This document shows, piece by piece, positions 44,733 to 58,600 of a stretch of 64,000 bases of DNA (position 1 is the stretch's first letter; each line of letters opens with the position of its first letter). This stretch comes from Apteryx mantelli. Lineage: Eukaryota > Chordata > Aves > Apterygiformes > Apterygidae. The position numbers were made by a program, and so were the translations under genes. The notes under the pieces are model-generated. The model saw only the letters and a program-made list of their open reading frames with translations. It was not told the origin of the DNA and made no database searches. The stretch covers positions 9,131,501 to 9,195,500 of the forward strand of contig NC_089981.1 in assembly GCF_036417845.1 (NCBI RefSeq). Reading direction: 5' to 3'.

Positions 44733-47700
44733 TGGTGATGGTTGCTATCAGGCCATTCCACATTTCCAGAAATTTCAGTAAAACAAAGGAAAGGACAGTA
44801 GCTGAGACAATGTCTTTACTGACTTCCGTGAGGCATAAGCTACAAATACACAGTAGAGATCAGAGCCATGATGAATTTGACTTGGGCCTTGGTTGAGATG
44901 ATATGCTGATATAAATCAGCATGTCTATTTACTTCGTTTGTTTCATTTCATAGGTTCACCTTTGACTGCAGCTGCTCAGGTTAAGAAAGATGGGGCCCAT
45001 CGTGACAGTGAGATTTGTCCACCCTAAGTTATTTTCTTTAAAAGCTAGATGTCTATTTCACACCTAATCGCATCCTAAAAACAGTTCTGAGGTAGATCAG
45101 ATGCATCTGCCTCCAGAGACATTCATTTTTTTCTGCAGAAGAGCCTAGAGTGACTAAGTCAGGGTTAAACTCGCTGGCTTCCATCGGCATTAAATAGGTG
45201 ACGTCCTCCCTCAGTTTCCCAATTCGTATATGAAGGATTTTTTTGACTGACTTGGTAATTCACTGACCTCTGTTAAAACATGCAAATTCTTGCAAAGAGG
45301 CTTTATTCACTGGATTTCCAGTGATGAAATTTCTGGTGAGATAGGACTTGGAGGGTCATCAAGAAGTCACCCAGGACATCTTCTGTCCCTATAAAAACTT
45401 CATCGTAACCACTCCTGAGAGAAATGAGCCCAACCTGTCCTTAAAAGACTTCTGTGATAGGAATTCTTTACCATCCCTGGAGGATGGTGACTCTTCTTAC
45501 AGCTTGAGGATTCTTTCTTTTTTTCCTTTAATGAAGATTTCTCTTTTACATGTGTTTTGGAATACACAGAAGTTAAAAAAGGAGAGAAAATATCTAGATT
45601 ACAAATGGACTGTTTTAGCATTCACAATGCTAGGAAGCCAGAGCAGTGGACCTAATGGCCCTTTACACATGGGAAATCCATACAACTATCAGCTTGGAGT
45701 AAGGAAGAACTCCGAGAAGCGTTAACTGGATAGGTCCATGCATATGCTTGTCCAGTTGAATACTCAGCTACTCCTTTGACTGTTATTTCTTATGGAGAAA
45801 CCCTGAAATGCCTTTGTGATATCATTATAAAAGCATTGACTGACAACTGTTTCTTTAAAATATATTTACTTAAGCTTTTCAGTCAAGACAGAACTCATTC
45901 TCCTCCTTTGCCCCTTTCTTTCACGCCTTCCCTTCACTAAGCCTCCACCCCTCCCTCCTCCAGCCCCAAGAGCCCTTCAGGTGGAAGATTTCCTGCGAGA
46001 GGGTTAAAGGTTGGTGCTTAAATGGTTTTCTTCTCAGCCCTTTTTGCAGCTGCTGGGGTATGAAAGCATCATTCAGGACACCCAGGTCACATCATCCACA
46101 CAGCCTATTAAACCACTTCTCACATAGGCAGGAAACATCAAGATACACTTGTGACACATGAAAGCAAGTAATAAATTAGATGGGACTGGATTATACACTA
46201 ACAGCCACCTCCTAAGCAAGTTTTGGAAGCTTTCCAGAAGCCATTCTATGTTCTTTAAAGGTGCTGTGCTCTAACACATTCATACCAGGGGAGACAGAAG
46301 TTGAGGAGATAAGGCTGTACAGCCTTGCACAAAAAATTAGATCTCTAAACACAGGCGAGGTAAGTTTTGCAGCTTCTCTGCCTTCTCGCTTTGCTTTGCT
46401 TTGCTTTGTTTTGCTTTGCTTTCCTCTTCCCTTTCCTTTCTTCTTGAACAAAAGTGAAAATACAGAAAGGAACTTCCACTGAAGTTATCAACCGTCTCTA
46501 GTTATCTTTGGCTAGAATCATATACAGAGCTAGTTCTACAGCCGCAGATTCGATTGCTTCGAAATTATTCTTTTGTTTCCCATAACCACCGGAGATTTCA
46601 GGGAAGAATGCATGCAGTAAGGAGATGGTGCAATTTCTCACCCTTTCTGAGATGTTAAGAGTACACATGAGATTCATTTTATTTTGCAGCTGATTGCATT
46701 ATGTCATATAGCTCAGGTCTACCCCTGCAAAGGCACTTGAAGAGATAAGCCATAACTGGTGGGAATCCTCTACTGAATTAGTCATTCTAGTAACCCTCTT
46801 AGAGTCCACAGTAAGAAACGGGTACCTGCAGCACATGATTCATCACATCTACAAGTAGACTGGTCAGGTGTAATATGCCTAGCTTAGGTACAGGTGCCTA
46901 CATGACTTAAGGCGATGAGATGAGATCAGACAGATGGGTAGTTTGTTAAATGCAGTTTGGTGGTGATGGAAAGGACCTTGTCAAGAAAGACACATAGCCG
47001 AGCTGTCTGAATTGTGAATCAGTCCTTTTGTAGATGCACACCTTGTTTTTAGCTCAGGAGTTTGCCATCTGCTGGTATTCAGGCATATAGTTTCCCCTGA
47101 CCATTTCTCTCTTGGTCACTCCTTTCTGACTGCCTAAATATGGCCCTGCGATTGCTGTGGTATGCTTCCAGTGATGCTCTGGCTTGGATGGAGCCCAGCT
47201 ATTTCTTTTTGACTGGGTACTGCACAGCCATAAAGGTGTGCTCATTTCATCCCTGTCATTTATTCTGTTGAGAAGTCTACGTTGTTGCTCAGTAGAAGGA
47301 AGAGGGGTAGAAAGGATCACAACTTGGTAAGACGAGGGAGAAACTGACCTCCCGTTGTTCTTACTGATCCTTCTCCTTGTAGAAATATCTGAAGGGGAAC
47401 CATCCATGTAAATTTTACCCTTCTGCTTGAAAAACTTTCATCTAGTGTAAGTACAACTGTAAGCATAGGAAAAGTCCCTAACTTTGCCCACTTCCTCTCT
47501 CGGCTTCACTTTGTGGGTTTGAAAGTAATCTTGGCTTTTCTCAGTTTCAGTGTTTCCTGTGGATGCTTCATCACTTTGTGCCTGCACGAGAATTTCTGAT
47601 TATGCTGCAGATTGAAGTAGTTGGTAGATAACTTGGATTAACTGAATCATTCTGCCGATTTGCTCACAGATCACGAATACAAATGAGAAGACCTGGTTGT

Positions 47701-48519
47701 GATGTAATTCTGCAGGACTTAAAATGGTGCATTTTAACACCAGCTGACGGGGAATGTTTTGATCCTAGAAGGAAGCCCATACAGTGGATATTTTTATTAA
47801 AAGAGTGCCTGCTTTTGGCTGACCTTAAACTCTCTGTGAAGAGCTTCATCTGGTGGTTCCCACACTTCTTTGACCAAGGGAATTCTGGTGGTCTGGGTGC
47901 ATAATGGCAAGCTAGAAACGTTACACTCTTTCTAAAGATGTAGGCTACTCATTTATTAGTGACATGTAATGCTCGATGGGTTGTAGCTGGAACACAGGGT
48001 GAACCAAAGAAGTCCCATGTTTATGCTGGAATGTGACCTTGTCTCGAATGAGAAACTGTATGGATGTAGAAATGCCTAGGGACAAGGAGCTCAGCCATAA
48101 CCTAAAACAGGTGGATGGCATTACAAAAAGCTCTGAGCTACTTTCAGGCACCAAAAGGGATTATTCTCCAAAGGTCATTCTAACCTGGTGGTGCTAATTT
48201 GCTTAAGCTCCTCATAGTGAGTGGAGGAAAAAAGGGTTCTGCAAAGGACCCTAATTTAGTCATTCTGAATCAGCCTATGAATCAGACTTATACTGGCTGT
48301 TGAAGGAGTTTAGTTAGATTAGCTTCATTAAGCTAAGTTAACCCTTGAAAGCATCACGCAGAGCATATCAAAAATCACACTAGGTAAAATCAGTACAGTG
48401 CTGGGACAGAAGATCTCACAAGAGTCTTTCATTCTTCCTTCCTCTGACAGAAACAATGCTGAGATTTAGAACAATGTCAAATACTCCATTAAGTCATAGG
48501 TGCAATTTTTTTCCCCTCC
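44733..48519. other. Inner right arm, no gene recognised
   Basis: Mirror of 26,859-30,632, including a TTTGC-rich tract at 46,388-46,423. Confidence 0.5.
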
Positions 48520-48966
48520 ATGATAGATAACCTTCCCAGGACTCATTTTTCAGCCTGTGACATTTCATATTTACGTTTCAAAATGTCTATACACAAGAGA
48601 GTTCTTTTCTCTGCCTGTGGGTACATTTCCCTTCTAAACAAGAATTCAAAGATCATGTGTACTTATAAAGCAAATCATCATTCTGAGCAATATTTCCAGG
48701 TATTCTTAAAGACACCCATTTTACAAAGATTGCTGTCAGGGACTTTGTCTACCCTGAGGGCAAACATGCTGCATTATCTGCCTTGTAGTGCCCAAGGTGA
48801 ACACTCTGGCCTTGTCCTTAGTGCATGGAAGGCTATCAGCCATGGAGCCAGTCCTTCAAAATCCTGGAAGACCAGGATTAAGGAACATATCACAAAGTGC
48901 ACCTATCTCTGTGCCACCAAAGCCATGGCAGAAGCTTTGTACTGTGGAGAATTAAATAGCTGTTAA
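48520..48966 (+). CDS. Uncharacterised 148-residue open frame upstream of the OR (right)
   Basis: Right-arm counterpart of 26,412-26,858, starting at an ATG. It is identical in protein sequence except Thr for Pro in the segment LSGTLSxLRANML; the four other base differences are silent. It is followed after ~190 bp by the olfactory coding exon on the same strand. Function unknown; it may be non-coding. Confidence 0.3.
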   Translation: MIDNLPRTHFSACDISYLRFKMSIHKRVLFSACGYISLLNKNSKIMCTYKANHHSEQYFQVFLKTPILQRLLSGTLSTLRANMLHYLPCSAQGEHSGLVLSAWKAISHGASPSKSWKTRIKEHITKCTYLCATKAMAEALYCGELNSC

Positions 48967-49110
48967 AAAAAAATACATGACAGAAACTAAACACTTCATA
49001 AGCTTAATACTAATGCTATATCTTTCTTGGTTTGTATCCACTTCTGATATAGAACTCATTATTAATAATGAAAAAATGCTGATGAATCATGTGTCTGTCT
49101 TTGTTTTCCC

Positions 49111-49112
49111 AG
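49111..49112 (+). promoter_or_regulatory. Putative splice acceptor for the right OR coding exon
   Basis: tgtctgtctttgttttcccag is a strong pyrimidine tract plus AG, 44 bases before the chosen ATG, in keeping with a 5' non-coding exon. Confidence 0.65.
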
Positions 49113-49155
49113 GTGTATAAGCTGTATATTGCATATTGCCATGCAACTGACCAAC

Positions 49156-50091
49156 ATGGAGAATGTAAGCAGTGTGAAGGAGTTCATTCTTCTGGGCCTT
49201 TCAAAGAACCAAGGGGTGCAGAAAATATGTTTTGTGGTGTTTTTGTTCTTCTATATTGTTATTGTGGCAGGAAATCTGCTCATCGTTGTCACTGTAGTTA
49301 GCAGTCAGCGTCTGAACTCCCCCATGTATTTCTTTCTCTGCCACCTGTCCATTGCAGATATTTGCTTCTCTTCTGCCTCAGCTCCCAGAATGATTGCTGA
49401 CTTCCTTGTTGAGAAGAAAACCATTTCCTTTGGGGGTTGCATGGCACAGCTTTTTGGAGTACATTTCTTTGGCGGCGCTGAGGTCTTCATCCTCACAGTG
49501 ATGGCCTATGATCGCTACTTTGCCATATGCAGACCCCTGCACTACACCACCCTCATGACCAGGCGTGTGTGTGGCTGGATGGTGATGGGTTCATGGGTGG
49601 GGGGCTTTGTGCACTCCCTGGTGCAGACCCTCGTAACCGTTAGCCTCCCTTTTTGCGGCCCCAACAAAATTGACCACTACTTCTGTGATGTCCATCCCCT
49701 ACTACAACTGGCCTGTACCGACACCTATGTTGTGGGCGTCATTGTCGTTGCCAACAGTGGAATGATTACTTTGGTCTCTTTCATCATCCTGGTCACGTCC
49801 TACATTATCATTTTGTTATCCTTGAAAAGGCGAAAGTCCAAAGGGAGGAACAAAGCCCTCTCCACCTGTGGGTCCCACATTACTGTGGTGATTCTCTTCC
49901 TTGGGCCATGCACATTCACCTACATACGCCCATCCAGCAATCTCTCGGAGGACAAGAGCGTAGCTGTGTTTTACACTGTCATCACACCCATGCTGAACCC
50001 ACTCATCTACACACTGAGAAATGAGGAGATGAAAAGTGCCATGAGAAAACTGTGGAATAGAAAAGTCTGGAGTGAAAAGGGTGAGGTGTAG
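49156..50091 (+). CDS. Olfactory receptor, OR4S-like, right-arm copy (intact)
   Basis: Inverted paralogue of 25,287-26,222, 311 residues from MENVSSV. All receptor landmarks are present: GN in TM1, PMYFFL, Cys95, [10 protein letters not shown], loop-2 cysteines, KALSTCGSH, and the full PMLNPLIY in TM7. Relative to the left copy it reads I69, S74, V115, V160, I218, L249, C252, I257, S268 and P278. Substitutions cluster in or near helices 2, 3, 5 and 6, where odorants bind. My rough hand count gives about 10 amino-acid changes to about 6 silent ones, so constraint is present but loose. In-frame ATGs at 49,141 and 49,156 both follow the acceptor at 49,112. Confidence 0.92.
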   Translation: MENVSSVKEFILLGLSKNQGVQKICFVVFLFFYIVIVAGNLLIVVTVVSSQRLNSPMYFFLCHLSIADICFSSASAPRMIADFLVEKKTISFGGCMAQLFGVHFFGGAEVFILTVMAYDRYFAICRPLHYTTLMTRRVCGWMVMGSWVGGFVHSLVQTLVTVSLPFCGPNKIDHYFCDVHPLLQLACTDTYVVGVIVVANSGMITLVSFIILVTSYIIILLSLKRRKSKGRNKALSTCGSHITVVILFLGPCTFTYIRPSSNLSEDKSVAVFYTVITPMLNPLIYTLRNEEMKSAMRKLWNRKVWSEKGEV

Positions 50092-53000
50092 AACTGTGGT
50101 AACATTTTCTCAGGAGCTGAGAAAATCGAGTCTCTCTCACTATAATTCCATTTTGGAAAATTTACTGAAAGCTCCCTTTTGAAGAAAAGCTTGGTTTTAG
50201 CTGTTGCAGTAATTGGGAAGACACCGAAAGCTCATGTTTTGATTGGAATGGCATTGTAAACTCTGTGACTAGCAGGGATTCCCTTTATGTTCTCTTCTTG
50301 AATAGCACAGGCCCAGGACTGGGGCTTCCAAGCACTGCTGAGACACCAGCAAATAAATAAATGAATGCTGTCAAAAATATTAAAATGTGTTCCAGGCAGA
50401 GCATCCCATTAGTCCGAGCTCTCCCAGGTGTAAACTTTCCGTCAGACAAACTCCATCTACTCTGCAGTCTACTCAGCTAGGAAATGATGGCCCAAGGTGT
50501 CTGCAAGGCTGTTGGTCACCTGCTGCTGGAAGCAATTGTACCAAAGGCTTCCTTCTCCTTTACTTTGGAGTAAATGCCTTCTTAGGAGTACTGCATTGTC
50601 ATATGCTGAATCCATGGGTTAGCAATTAAACTGCTGATATTAGATGCTGGTTGGGTCATTTGCTGATGCAGATGATATGAGGAGAAGCTTCTCCCCTTCC
50701 CATTCCAGTGCAACTCTCTGCCTTTCTGCAGTAGTTCACCTATCACTAATGCCCTCCTTCCTAACCATCCCCTCTGCCCTTCATCTCTGCCTCAGATTTT
50801 GCATTTTACTGTTTATTACTAAAACAGAATCAAAGATCCAAGTGAAAGATAAATTGCTCACTGTAGGAAATTGTCATCACCAAAGAAAGCATTGGGGGGC
50901 ACAATTTTATGTGTCAGTGAAAAAAAAGAGTTGTTTGGGAATAATTCCTGTACGCAGGATAACTCCTAGCCCAACAGGGCACATCTACAGGCCCAGGCAA
51001 AGGAAGAAACATGTATTCCAAGGGAATAGCTGGAGCAGCTACTCCTGCAGGAGGGAAGAGAAGAAATATGAAGATGGAAGATTGAATCATCTCAGAGCCA
51101 GTCACAGCTGCCACAGGGAGGTTAGTTGTAGCAGCTAAGCTTCTCCACAAGGACGAAGGAGCCACGAGGAGCCACGGGACCCTGACTCCTACCTTGCCTG
51201 GAGGAAAAGAGCAAATGAGCTGCGTGAGGGAGAAAGACATCTGTGTAATGCACTCTGAAAGTAACTAAAGCACTTTCTTTTTTCTTCCTTCACTTCACGT
51301 TCCCTATAAACACTTGCTTGCACTTGTGTTGCACCTTAACATGGCTTAAGTGTGATTCAAGATAAGAAGGTGTTCCCTTGCACAGGAGAGCGGCAGATCT
51401 ACAGACCAAACCCTGGGACAATGTTGCAAATGCTCTGGTTCCCCGAATGTCCTCTGCTCTATGCAGGGGGTGGCAGAGTGGGTTCCCATTTCACAGGCAT
51501 GCACCAGTACACTGCGGACGTCTCAGTGTCTTCTCCTCACCGTGGTGGGTTATGCGGTTGGCAGCCAGCAGGACGGAACTGGGATAAATCCTGATTCTCA
51601 AGGCTTAGAGGGATAGTGTCCCTCAGGCCTGGGCCAGCATGTCCCTCACCCAGCATTCACACTCTGTGGACACAGCTAAAGGTGGGATCATCCCCACCTG
51701 TTTGTAGCAGTCTAAATTCTTCATGCAATGAAGGACAGTTGTCTAGCTCAGCACCACTGTCAACAGAGAGGGACAGGCGCCTTCAGAGGTTGGTCTGTCT
51801 CACCCGGGGTGGGGCAGGTAGAAAGACAGATGGGGCCCACTGACCCCCTTCATACTGAAATGCTGAGGGGTTAGGGCACACGGCCAGTTCAAGCTAAGGC
51901 TAATAATTTAAAAACTGGTTTTTTTTTTTTTAATGTTTTGGGGAAGAACGCCATGATTTTTCTGATTTCTCTTCCGGCTGCTGGATGCTAGCAGGCAACA
52001 GCGGGACCATAGCTTATGGAAGGCGTCAACAACAACATTTTATTCCTCTACACATTGGCCCATGAGCTTCAGCCTCTGCAGCAACAGAAAATTGACAACT
52101 GGCAGGACCAAACGACTATATTTTCCTGAGACGTGTAAAATCCTTCTTTAGGGTGCCATAGATGATCATAGGGACACAATCTTTGCTAGAGTTATGCACA
52201 GCTTTAAGGAGAGGAAGTCAGGGGAAATAACAGCCCTAACAGGCTTGCAGTGAAATGCAAAGGGAATCCGCAAGACCTCTTTCCATCCCCCTTTGACTGT
52301 AAACCTTATGCAGAGGCAGGAACCTCTCGCCTGTCTGAGATTAATTCTGTCACTTTCAGCTCAATAAAGATTTCAACTCCTTCTGCCAACTGAGGGACAG
52401 CATTTGTAAACTCAGCCAGAAGGGATGAAACATCTAGTAGCGCTAGAACACCTATCCTTAGAGCTAGCTTAGTTGAATTGATAAAAGGATTCCAAAGCCT
52501 TTCCCAACTTTCTCCTCTCCCAGAAATGACTGGTCATTTATTCTCAAAATCACATTGATGGCAGACATGTTGTTGGTAAGTCACCATCTTATTCCGTCAT
52601 TCTTTTAAGTGAAAGAACACTGCAGCTTGATTAACTTTCAAATTATGTCCAATGTCCTTAAAATAACTACCGGTTCACTCAGTTGCCTCAAGTGGATTGC
52701 TGATATGTGGAGATGAAAAACAGGAATAAGTTCTTGTTACTTTACAATGGTAGCAAAATTAGAAGAGTAGATACTGTGGATACCAAGCCAGTTTATTCCC
52801 CCCTTGAGCCAAATCTTCAGAAGTACTTGCCCATTTCAAGAAGCAGACAGCAGGATTAAAACCAGCCTATAATGGTTAGGTACACAGTTTAAGTGAGGAA
52901 AATGCTTACCCTGCTTAGATGCACAAAAGACCAGACTGCCTTTACACACTGAGTCATCTTTACATAGTTGGCTGCTGTTCATCTCCAACCTACTCAACCT

Positions 53001-54940
53001 TTTCTGCCCTAAAGCACAGCAACTAGCCCAGTTAATTCTCAGAAAAGGGCTTCAATGAGCTTGCTATCAACAGGTTGCTCTCTTCCATGGACTACTTGGG
53101 AAACTGAAGGAGGAAATTTCCCTCTCCTGCCCCAACGTGAGTGATCAAACACTGGATTAGGTGCAAATTTGTAGAATCTCCATCTGTGCTGACATTTAAA
53201 ATTCAGCTGGATCGGGCCGGAGCAATCTGATCTGACTGAACCTGCTCTGAGGAGGAGGTTGGACTTGATGACCTCCAGAAATCCTTCCCAACCTAAATGA
53301 CTCTATGATTCTATCTGCAGATTGAAAATGATCTTTTTCATCTCTAAAATGAAGAAATAGGCCTACCTTCCTTGATGAAGGTGCGAGATATTTTATGCCG
53401 TATTGTTCCCAGAAATAAACTTTTATTTCAAAAGCTACAAACATTTCATGTACCTTCGTAATAGTGAGTAGCTTCCTTCTTCACTACAAAGACATCTTAC
53501 TGAAACAAATCAGAAGATTTATCTAAACAGAAAAACTTTAGGACTTCAGACTCGCAATAGAGCCCCTCCCTGCTCCACCTGCCCAGATAAATGTTCTTTG
53601 CTTCGATGTTTGCAGAACTATGCAATTCAGTACTGCCTTTGGAGCAACAGCACATTCTTTTCCCTATATGTTGCAGCTGACCTGCAGCCTGGGGGTTGTG
53701 AAACATTAGTGGAGTGACACACTGAGAAACAACTTCAATATGAAATGTGATATTCTAAATGTGATATTCCAACACTCAGCTTGCCGCTTCGGAATTCTTT
53801 CTTCAGAAAAATGGTGTTACTGAAGTACTTGGTGTATTTAGGACTCTCGATGCAGTTTAATGTCTGTAAATTAGATCTCCTGCAAGACACCAGGCCTTAA
53901 TTAGGAGTCTCAGCAGATGCACTCTAATGAGGAATCTCTCTGTGAATTAATTTCCCCTACCCTTGGTTAAGGGTCTTGTCAACATCTATTCTGGGCTCCC
54001 TCTGCAGACAAAGGGAGCAATATCATCTTCAAAGGACAATTCATCCCATCTTAAGATAAGTGTGATTATAGGACATGCACATCTCATTCCCTGCCCTTAC
54101 TACTTTTTACTAGTGAAACTGATGACATAAGTATCCTAGCAAATTCAGTGAACCCTGGTCATGCCTGTCCCTATCAACTCACAAACAAGGCTTAACAAAG
54201 CTTTAGACTGCAAACTTTAATAAAAATTCTTTTAATAACAATAAGACCATATTCATGTAAATAGCAGTACAGTGTAAGATATCAGAGGAATCAGTTCTGC
54301 TTATCTGACTCTGAAGAGCTGCAGTGCAACTCTGTGGAGTTTAAGCATTAAGTATGCCATCTGAATGTGACTCCACCTCTGTTATTAATTGTGATCAAAC
54401 TTGATAATTCTTCCTCTCATTAAAATGCACAGTCCTGATACACAGTTAGCTGGTTTTTCCACAGAAGACTCCTGTTGTCTCTAATAACACATCTACCCTT
54501 GGACTCGAGTCCTTTGTTAGATAACCCCTTTGGCTCATGGACCATCTAGTTTCAGGCAGCCTGCTCATCTGTGGAGCAGATATTTTGCTGTGATAACCTG
54601 TTCATCTGTGGACCATCCAGGCTCAGATTATGTGTCCATCCATCGGGGTAGATTTTTCTTCAAATGCAGATAGAAAATTCTTCAAGTAGTTAATTGCTGG
54701 TGATTTGCTTAGAGTTCTGGTGCCTCTGCCTTAACACTGCCTTTGCACTTTCACCTAATCCCACATATAATTTTTTTCTAAGGTCCTTGAATAATTAACT
54801 CTTTTGAAGAAAAGAAAAATAATGGTCTATTGGAAGATGTTGACATAGATATCATGCTTTAGTAACAGTTTGCTATTAACCTTTCTCTGTTCTTGCAATA
54901 TCACTGGACACTTATTGAAATTACTTTACGATAAGATGAT
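50092..54940. other. Right arm, no further gene
   Basis: Pairs with left 23,768-25,286 and with left pieces between 6,739 and 13,045. 51,179-51,627 has no left counterpart and no recognisable identity. The joins corresponding to missing left-arm blocks lie near 52,060, 52,125, 52,765 and 54,180. Confidence 0.5.
53194..53315 (+). mobile_element. Old CR1 LINE 3' fragment (right arm copy)
   Basis: Inverted counterpart of 8,683-8,804 (coordinates sum to 61,998). It ends with the ATTCTAT-type tail on the plus strand. It is shared by both arms, unlike the CR1 at 54,941. Confidence 0.9.
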
Positions 54941-55621
54941 CACAGAATCACAGAATCACAGAATCACTGAGGTTGGAAGGGACCTCTGGAGATCATCTAG
55001 TCCAACCCCCCTGCTCCACCAGGGTCACCTAGAGCACATTGCACAGGATTGCATCCAGGCGGCTTTTGAATATCTCCAGAGAAGGAGACTCCACCACCTC
55101 TCGGGGCAACCTGTTCCAGTGCTCTGTCACCCTCACAGTGAAAAAGTTTTTCCTCATGTTAAGATGGAAGTGTCTGTGTTTCAGTTTGTGCCCATTGCCT
55201 CGCGTCCTGTCGCTCGGCACCACTGAAAAGAGTCTGGCCCCATCCTCTCGACACCCTCCCTTCAGATACTTATACACATTGATAAGATCTCCTCTCAGCC
55301 TTCTCTTCTCCAAGCTAAACAGGCCCAGCTCTCTCAGCCTTTCCTCATAAGAGAGATGCTCCAGCCCCCTAATCATCTTTGTGGCCCTTCGCTAGACTTG
55401 CTCCAGTAGTGCCACATCCCTCTTGTACTGGGGAGCCCAGAACTGGACGCAGTACTCCAGATGTGGCCTCACCAGGGCTGAGTAGAGGGGGAGAATCACT
55501 TCCCTCGACCTGCTGGCAACACTCTTTCTGATGCAGCCCAGGATACCATTGGCCTTCTTGGCCACAAGGGCACATTGCTGCCTCATACTTAACTTGGTGT
55601 CCACCAGCACTCCCAGGTCCT
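54941..55621 (-). mobile_element. CR1 LINE 3' end, right-arm-specific insertion
   Basis: 680 bp CR1 in minus orientation. It starts (plus strand) with three CACAGAAT units, the CR1 3' tail. Translated on the minus strand it keeps the ORF2 carboxy end: [40 protein letters not shown], a stop, then [20 protein letters not shown] and [20 protein letters not shown]. The left arm has the uninterrupted site (gataagatgat joined to gaagaaagctgttct at 6,715-6,739). No target duplication is visible. Confidence 0.95.
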
Positions 55622-58600
55622 TGAAGACAGCTGTTCTGGGAAGCTGAGGAGCCTTTGAGACATATGAACAAAGACCCTTCCCCTGATTCTGGCAGGAGTT
55701 TAAGGACATCTCTACCTGCCAGGAAAGCTAGCTTACTTGTGCTTCTTCGAGGGCTTAGAGGTTGTTCGACAAACTGTTGGCCTTCAGAGCAGAGAGCTGA
55801 ATTGGGTTACTCAGCTGAAGAGTGATCTGCTCCGACTGTCCCTAGCAGGGAAAGTCATCAGTGGGGCTTAGGCAGGCAGAAATGTCCCAGGTAACGCAGC
55901 CTTAGTTAAACTGTGCTTACAGTGGCTGCTCTCCCACATCACTAATACTGTAAAGAGTTTAAGGTGCCTGATGAATGTGACCCGGTTTTACTGAAAGGTT
56001 AATGATCACCTTCAGACTGTGAGTCAGGAAAAAAAAGACTACAAGGATGTATGAGGTAAGGGAATGGAAACAGAACATGGAAGCGATACTGCTGAAGTGG
56101 TACTAGTTAGCAACAGTTGAAAACAAAGCTGGGATGTCTTCAAGGCATGAAACTTGAAAGTAAAAACTTAGGTGAAAATAATTGCCTTCAAAAGTGTCAC
56201 AATTGTACTTTCTCACAGTAAAGCTGTAGCTCCTGCTATTACAGAAAAGTCTTTAATATTTAATATTTATTTTTATATTTAATATTACTACTGTTTCCAG
56301 GGTCTGAGGGCACTAACAGGCCTTAATGGGCCTGATCATCCTCGCCTGAGGCAGCCACTTGCACCTCCTGCCCCATGGGCCCAGGAGCCCCATTTAAGCT
56401 CAACCCTGGGCCTTCAGTTTCTGTCTGAGCTACCCTAGAGGAGCACTGATCTCCAGCTCAGCTCAGCTCAGCTCAGCGTGCAGACTCCATTGCTCTGGAC
56501 CCTGCCCTGTGGACTGACTTCCCAGCTTCACCCTGGACCTATCTTGTCACTTTGGGCCTGCCCAGTAGGCACTGGACTCTCTCTGTCCCTGGTTACCCTC
56601 ACCAGGCCTGATCCTGACTCTGACCCGCAGGCTGACTTCTCAGCTTGACCTCATACCTGCTTCATCACCAGGAACTCTCCTGGTCATCTGGACTCTTGGT
56701 TGAACTCGGCTACCATCTCCAGGTCTTCTCTGCCCACCTGGCTCAGGGCCAGAGGGACAGGCCCTGGCTGCAGCCTCCTGAGCTTATCATTCTACACATC
56801 CTGAATAGGGAAAAGGAAGGAAAAAATGGGCACTTCTATGGCATAACTCATCTCATCATGTAGCAGGTGTCTAAGATACTCACATGAACCATTCTGTAAA
56901 AACACCTGTTACTTTTTTTTTCTCCCCCTCCCTATTGAGAAGAAACTAAGATGGAAGACAGAAACGAAGGCATGCTTAAAGGTATATCTCTAGGTGAGAT
57001 GAATTCCATAAGCAGGCATATGTATGTAGAGCTACTCCAGTTTTATTACAAATAAACCAACTATTCCTTCACTGCCATATGTATAACTGGGTTGCTTTTT
57101 TTTTTTTTTTTTTCAGAAAAAGATATTAAAGTCCACTGTTTGGATTCCAACTGTTTCCAGTCAACTTAATGGCATTCTACTAGACAAATGTCTGATAGAA
57201 AACACTCTTTGATTAATTCTGCTCATTCCTGCACCAAACCAAGCTCCATTCACTCTCATAACAAACTGACTGTCTGACTAGTAGGTACATGGACGTATGA
57301 ATTCATTAGCTGACTTTTGAAGGTGTGCAGCATATACAAAGTTACCTGTGAAGACAGAAATGGATGGTCAGCATCTCTGGGGAAATTAAGGTTTCAAATG
57401 CATTTGTCTGCATGGGATTACAATGATATTCCAGAGTAGATGTCAGCTGCACTTAAACTCCACGATTATGAAAAGAGTTAAATTCATATCCATTTTCACT
57501 TATCATGTCTTTATTAAACCAAATGTTAGTAACTGCAATTTGTTTGCACGGAAGAATACATCACTACAGTCTGCTGCTGCTGTATCAATTCTATCAATAA
57601 ATTGGACATACAAGCCACAAAGAACACGTGTGAAAATGAGGCTATTCTAGGATTCCTAGACTGTAACATTCTAGTTCCACATTGTCCTGACACGATGTTT
57701 TGCTAAATTTCAGTCTACTTTCAAATAGAAACAGACTTTATCTCTGTTATTTCACTTTTGTATAACAGAGATGGTCTCTTTCCAAAATGTTGAGAAGATT
57801 TGGATTTATTCCTCTCTTGGTAATACCCAGCACTCTGAAAAAGAAGGAGATCTGAAAAGGCTTTCGTCTGGTTAACAATGGAGCTTCTATATGTATGTAT
57901 AGACATCTGGAGATCAAGGGTCTATAAGCAAATCTGGTAAATAATCCAGTCCTTATTGGGAAAAAAAGAAAAAATAACCTTGCAAGCAATTACATAGCAA
58001 CTTATGCTTGGATCATACAAGAACTTCCAAAGTGAACACAGATGTTACTTCCCAGTTGAGAAAGCAAGCAACTCCACCTGTGTTGAAATCCACTGTTGTA
58101 GCAGGCAGGATTAAGCAGTGGGTGTAAGAAAATGAATGGCCATCCTTCATAGCAAAGAAACTGGAGATGGGAAATAGATCTTTCAGCTACTAATTTCTAA
58201 GGCCAGGAAAATGCAAATTTCATACTAACCAGTGTAACTAGTAAATTCCCTCCTACGCAATGTAAGTTAGAAAGAAGAAAATGAGAAGTACTTTTTTTTT
58301 TTTTAATTTGATTTTAGTATGTAATATGGCTCAGATATCTTTCTCAGCTCCAATATTTCAGGATACACGAGAAAGTAACCGGGTTATAATTACACTCACT
58401 GACTTGGATTCCCCAGTCTGAAGGACAAGATGTGAGGTTTTTGCTGTCTGTGCTTTGGCTCTCTATGATGTAAGAGATATGATCTCAGAAGTAATCGCCT
58501 TCACCTAAGCTCTGCATCTCGTGTTCTTCATAGTTTACAAAGAAGATTCATGGATCCCAGGCTATGAAGATGTCTCTTCTAAGAAAAGATGAACGGTGCC

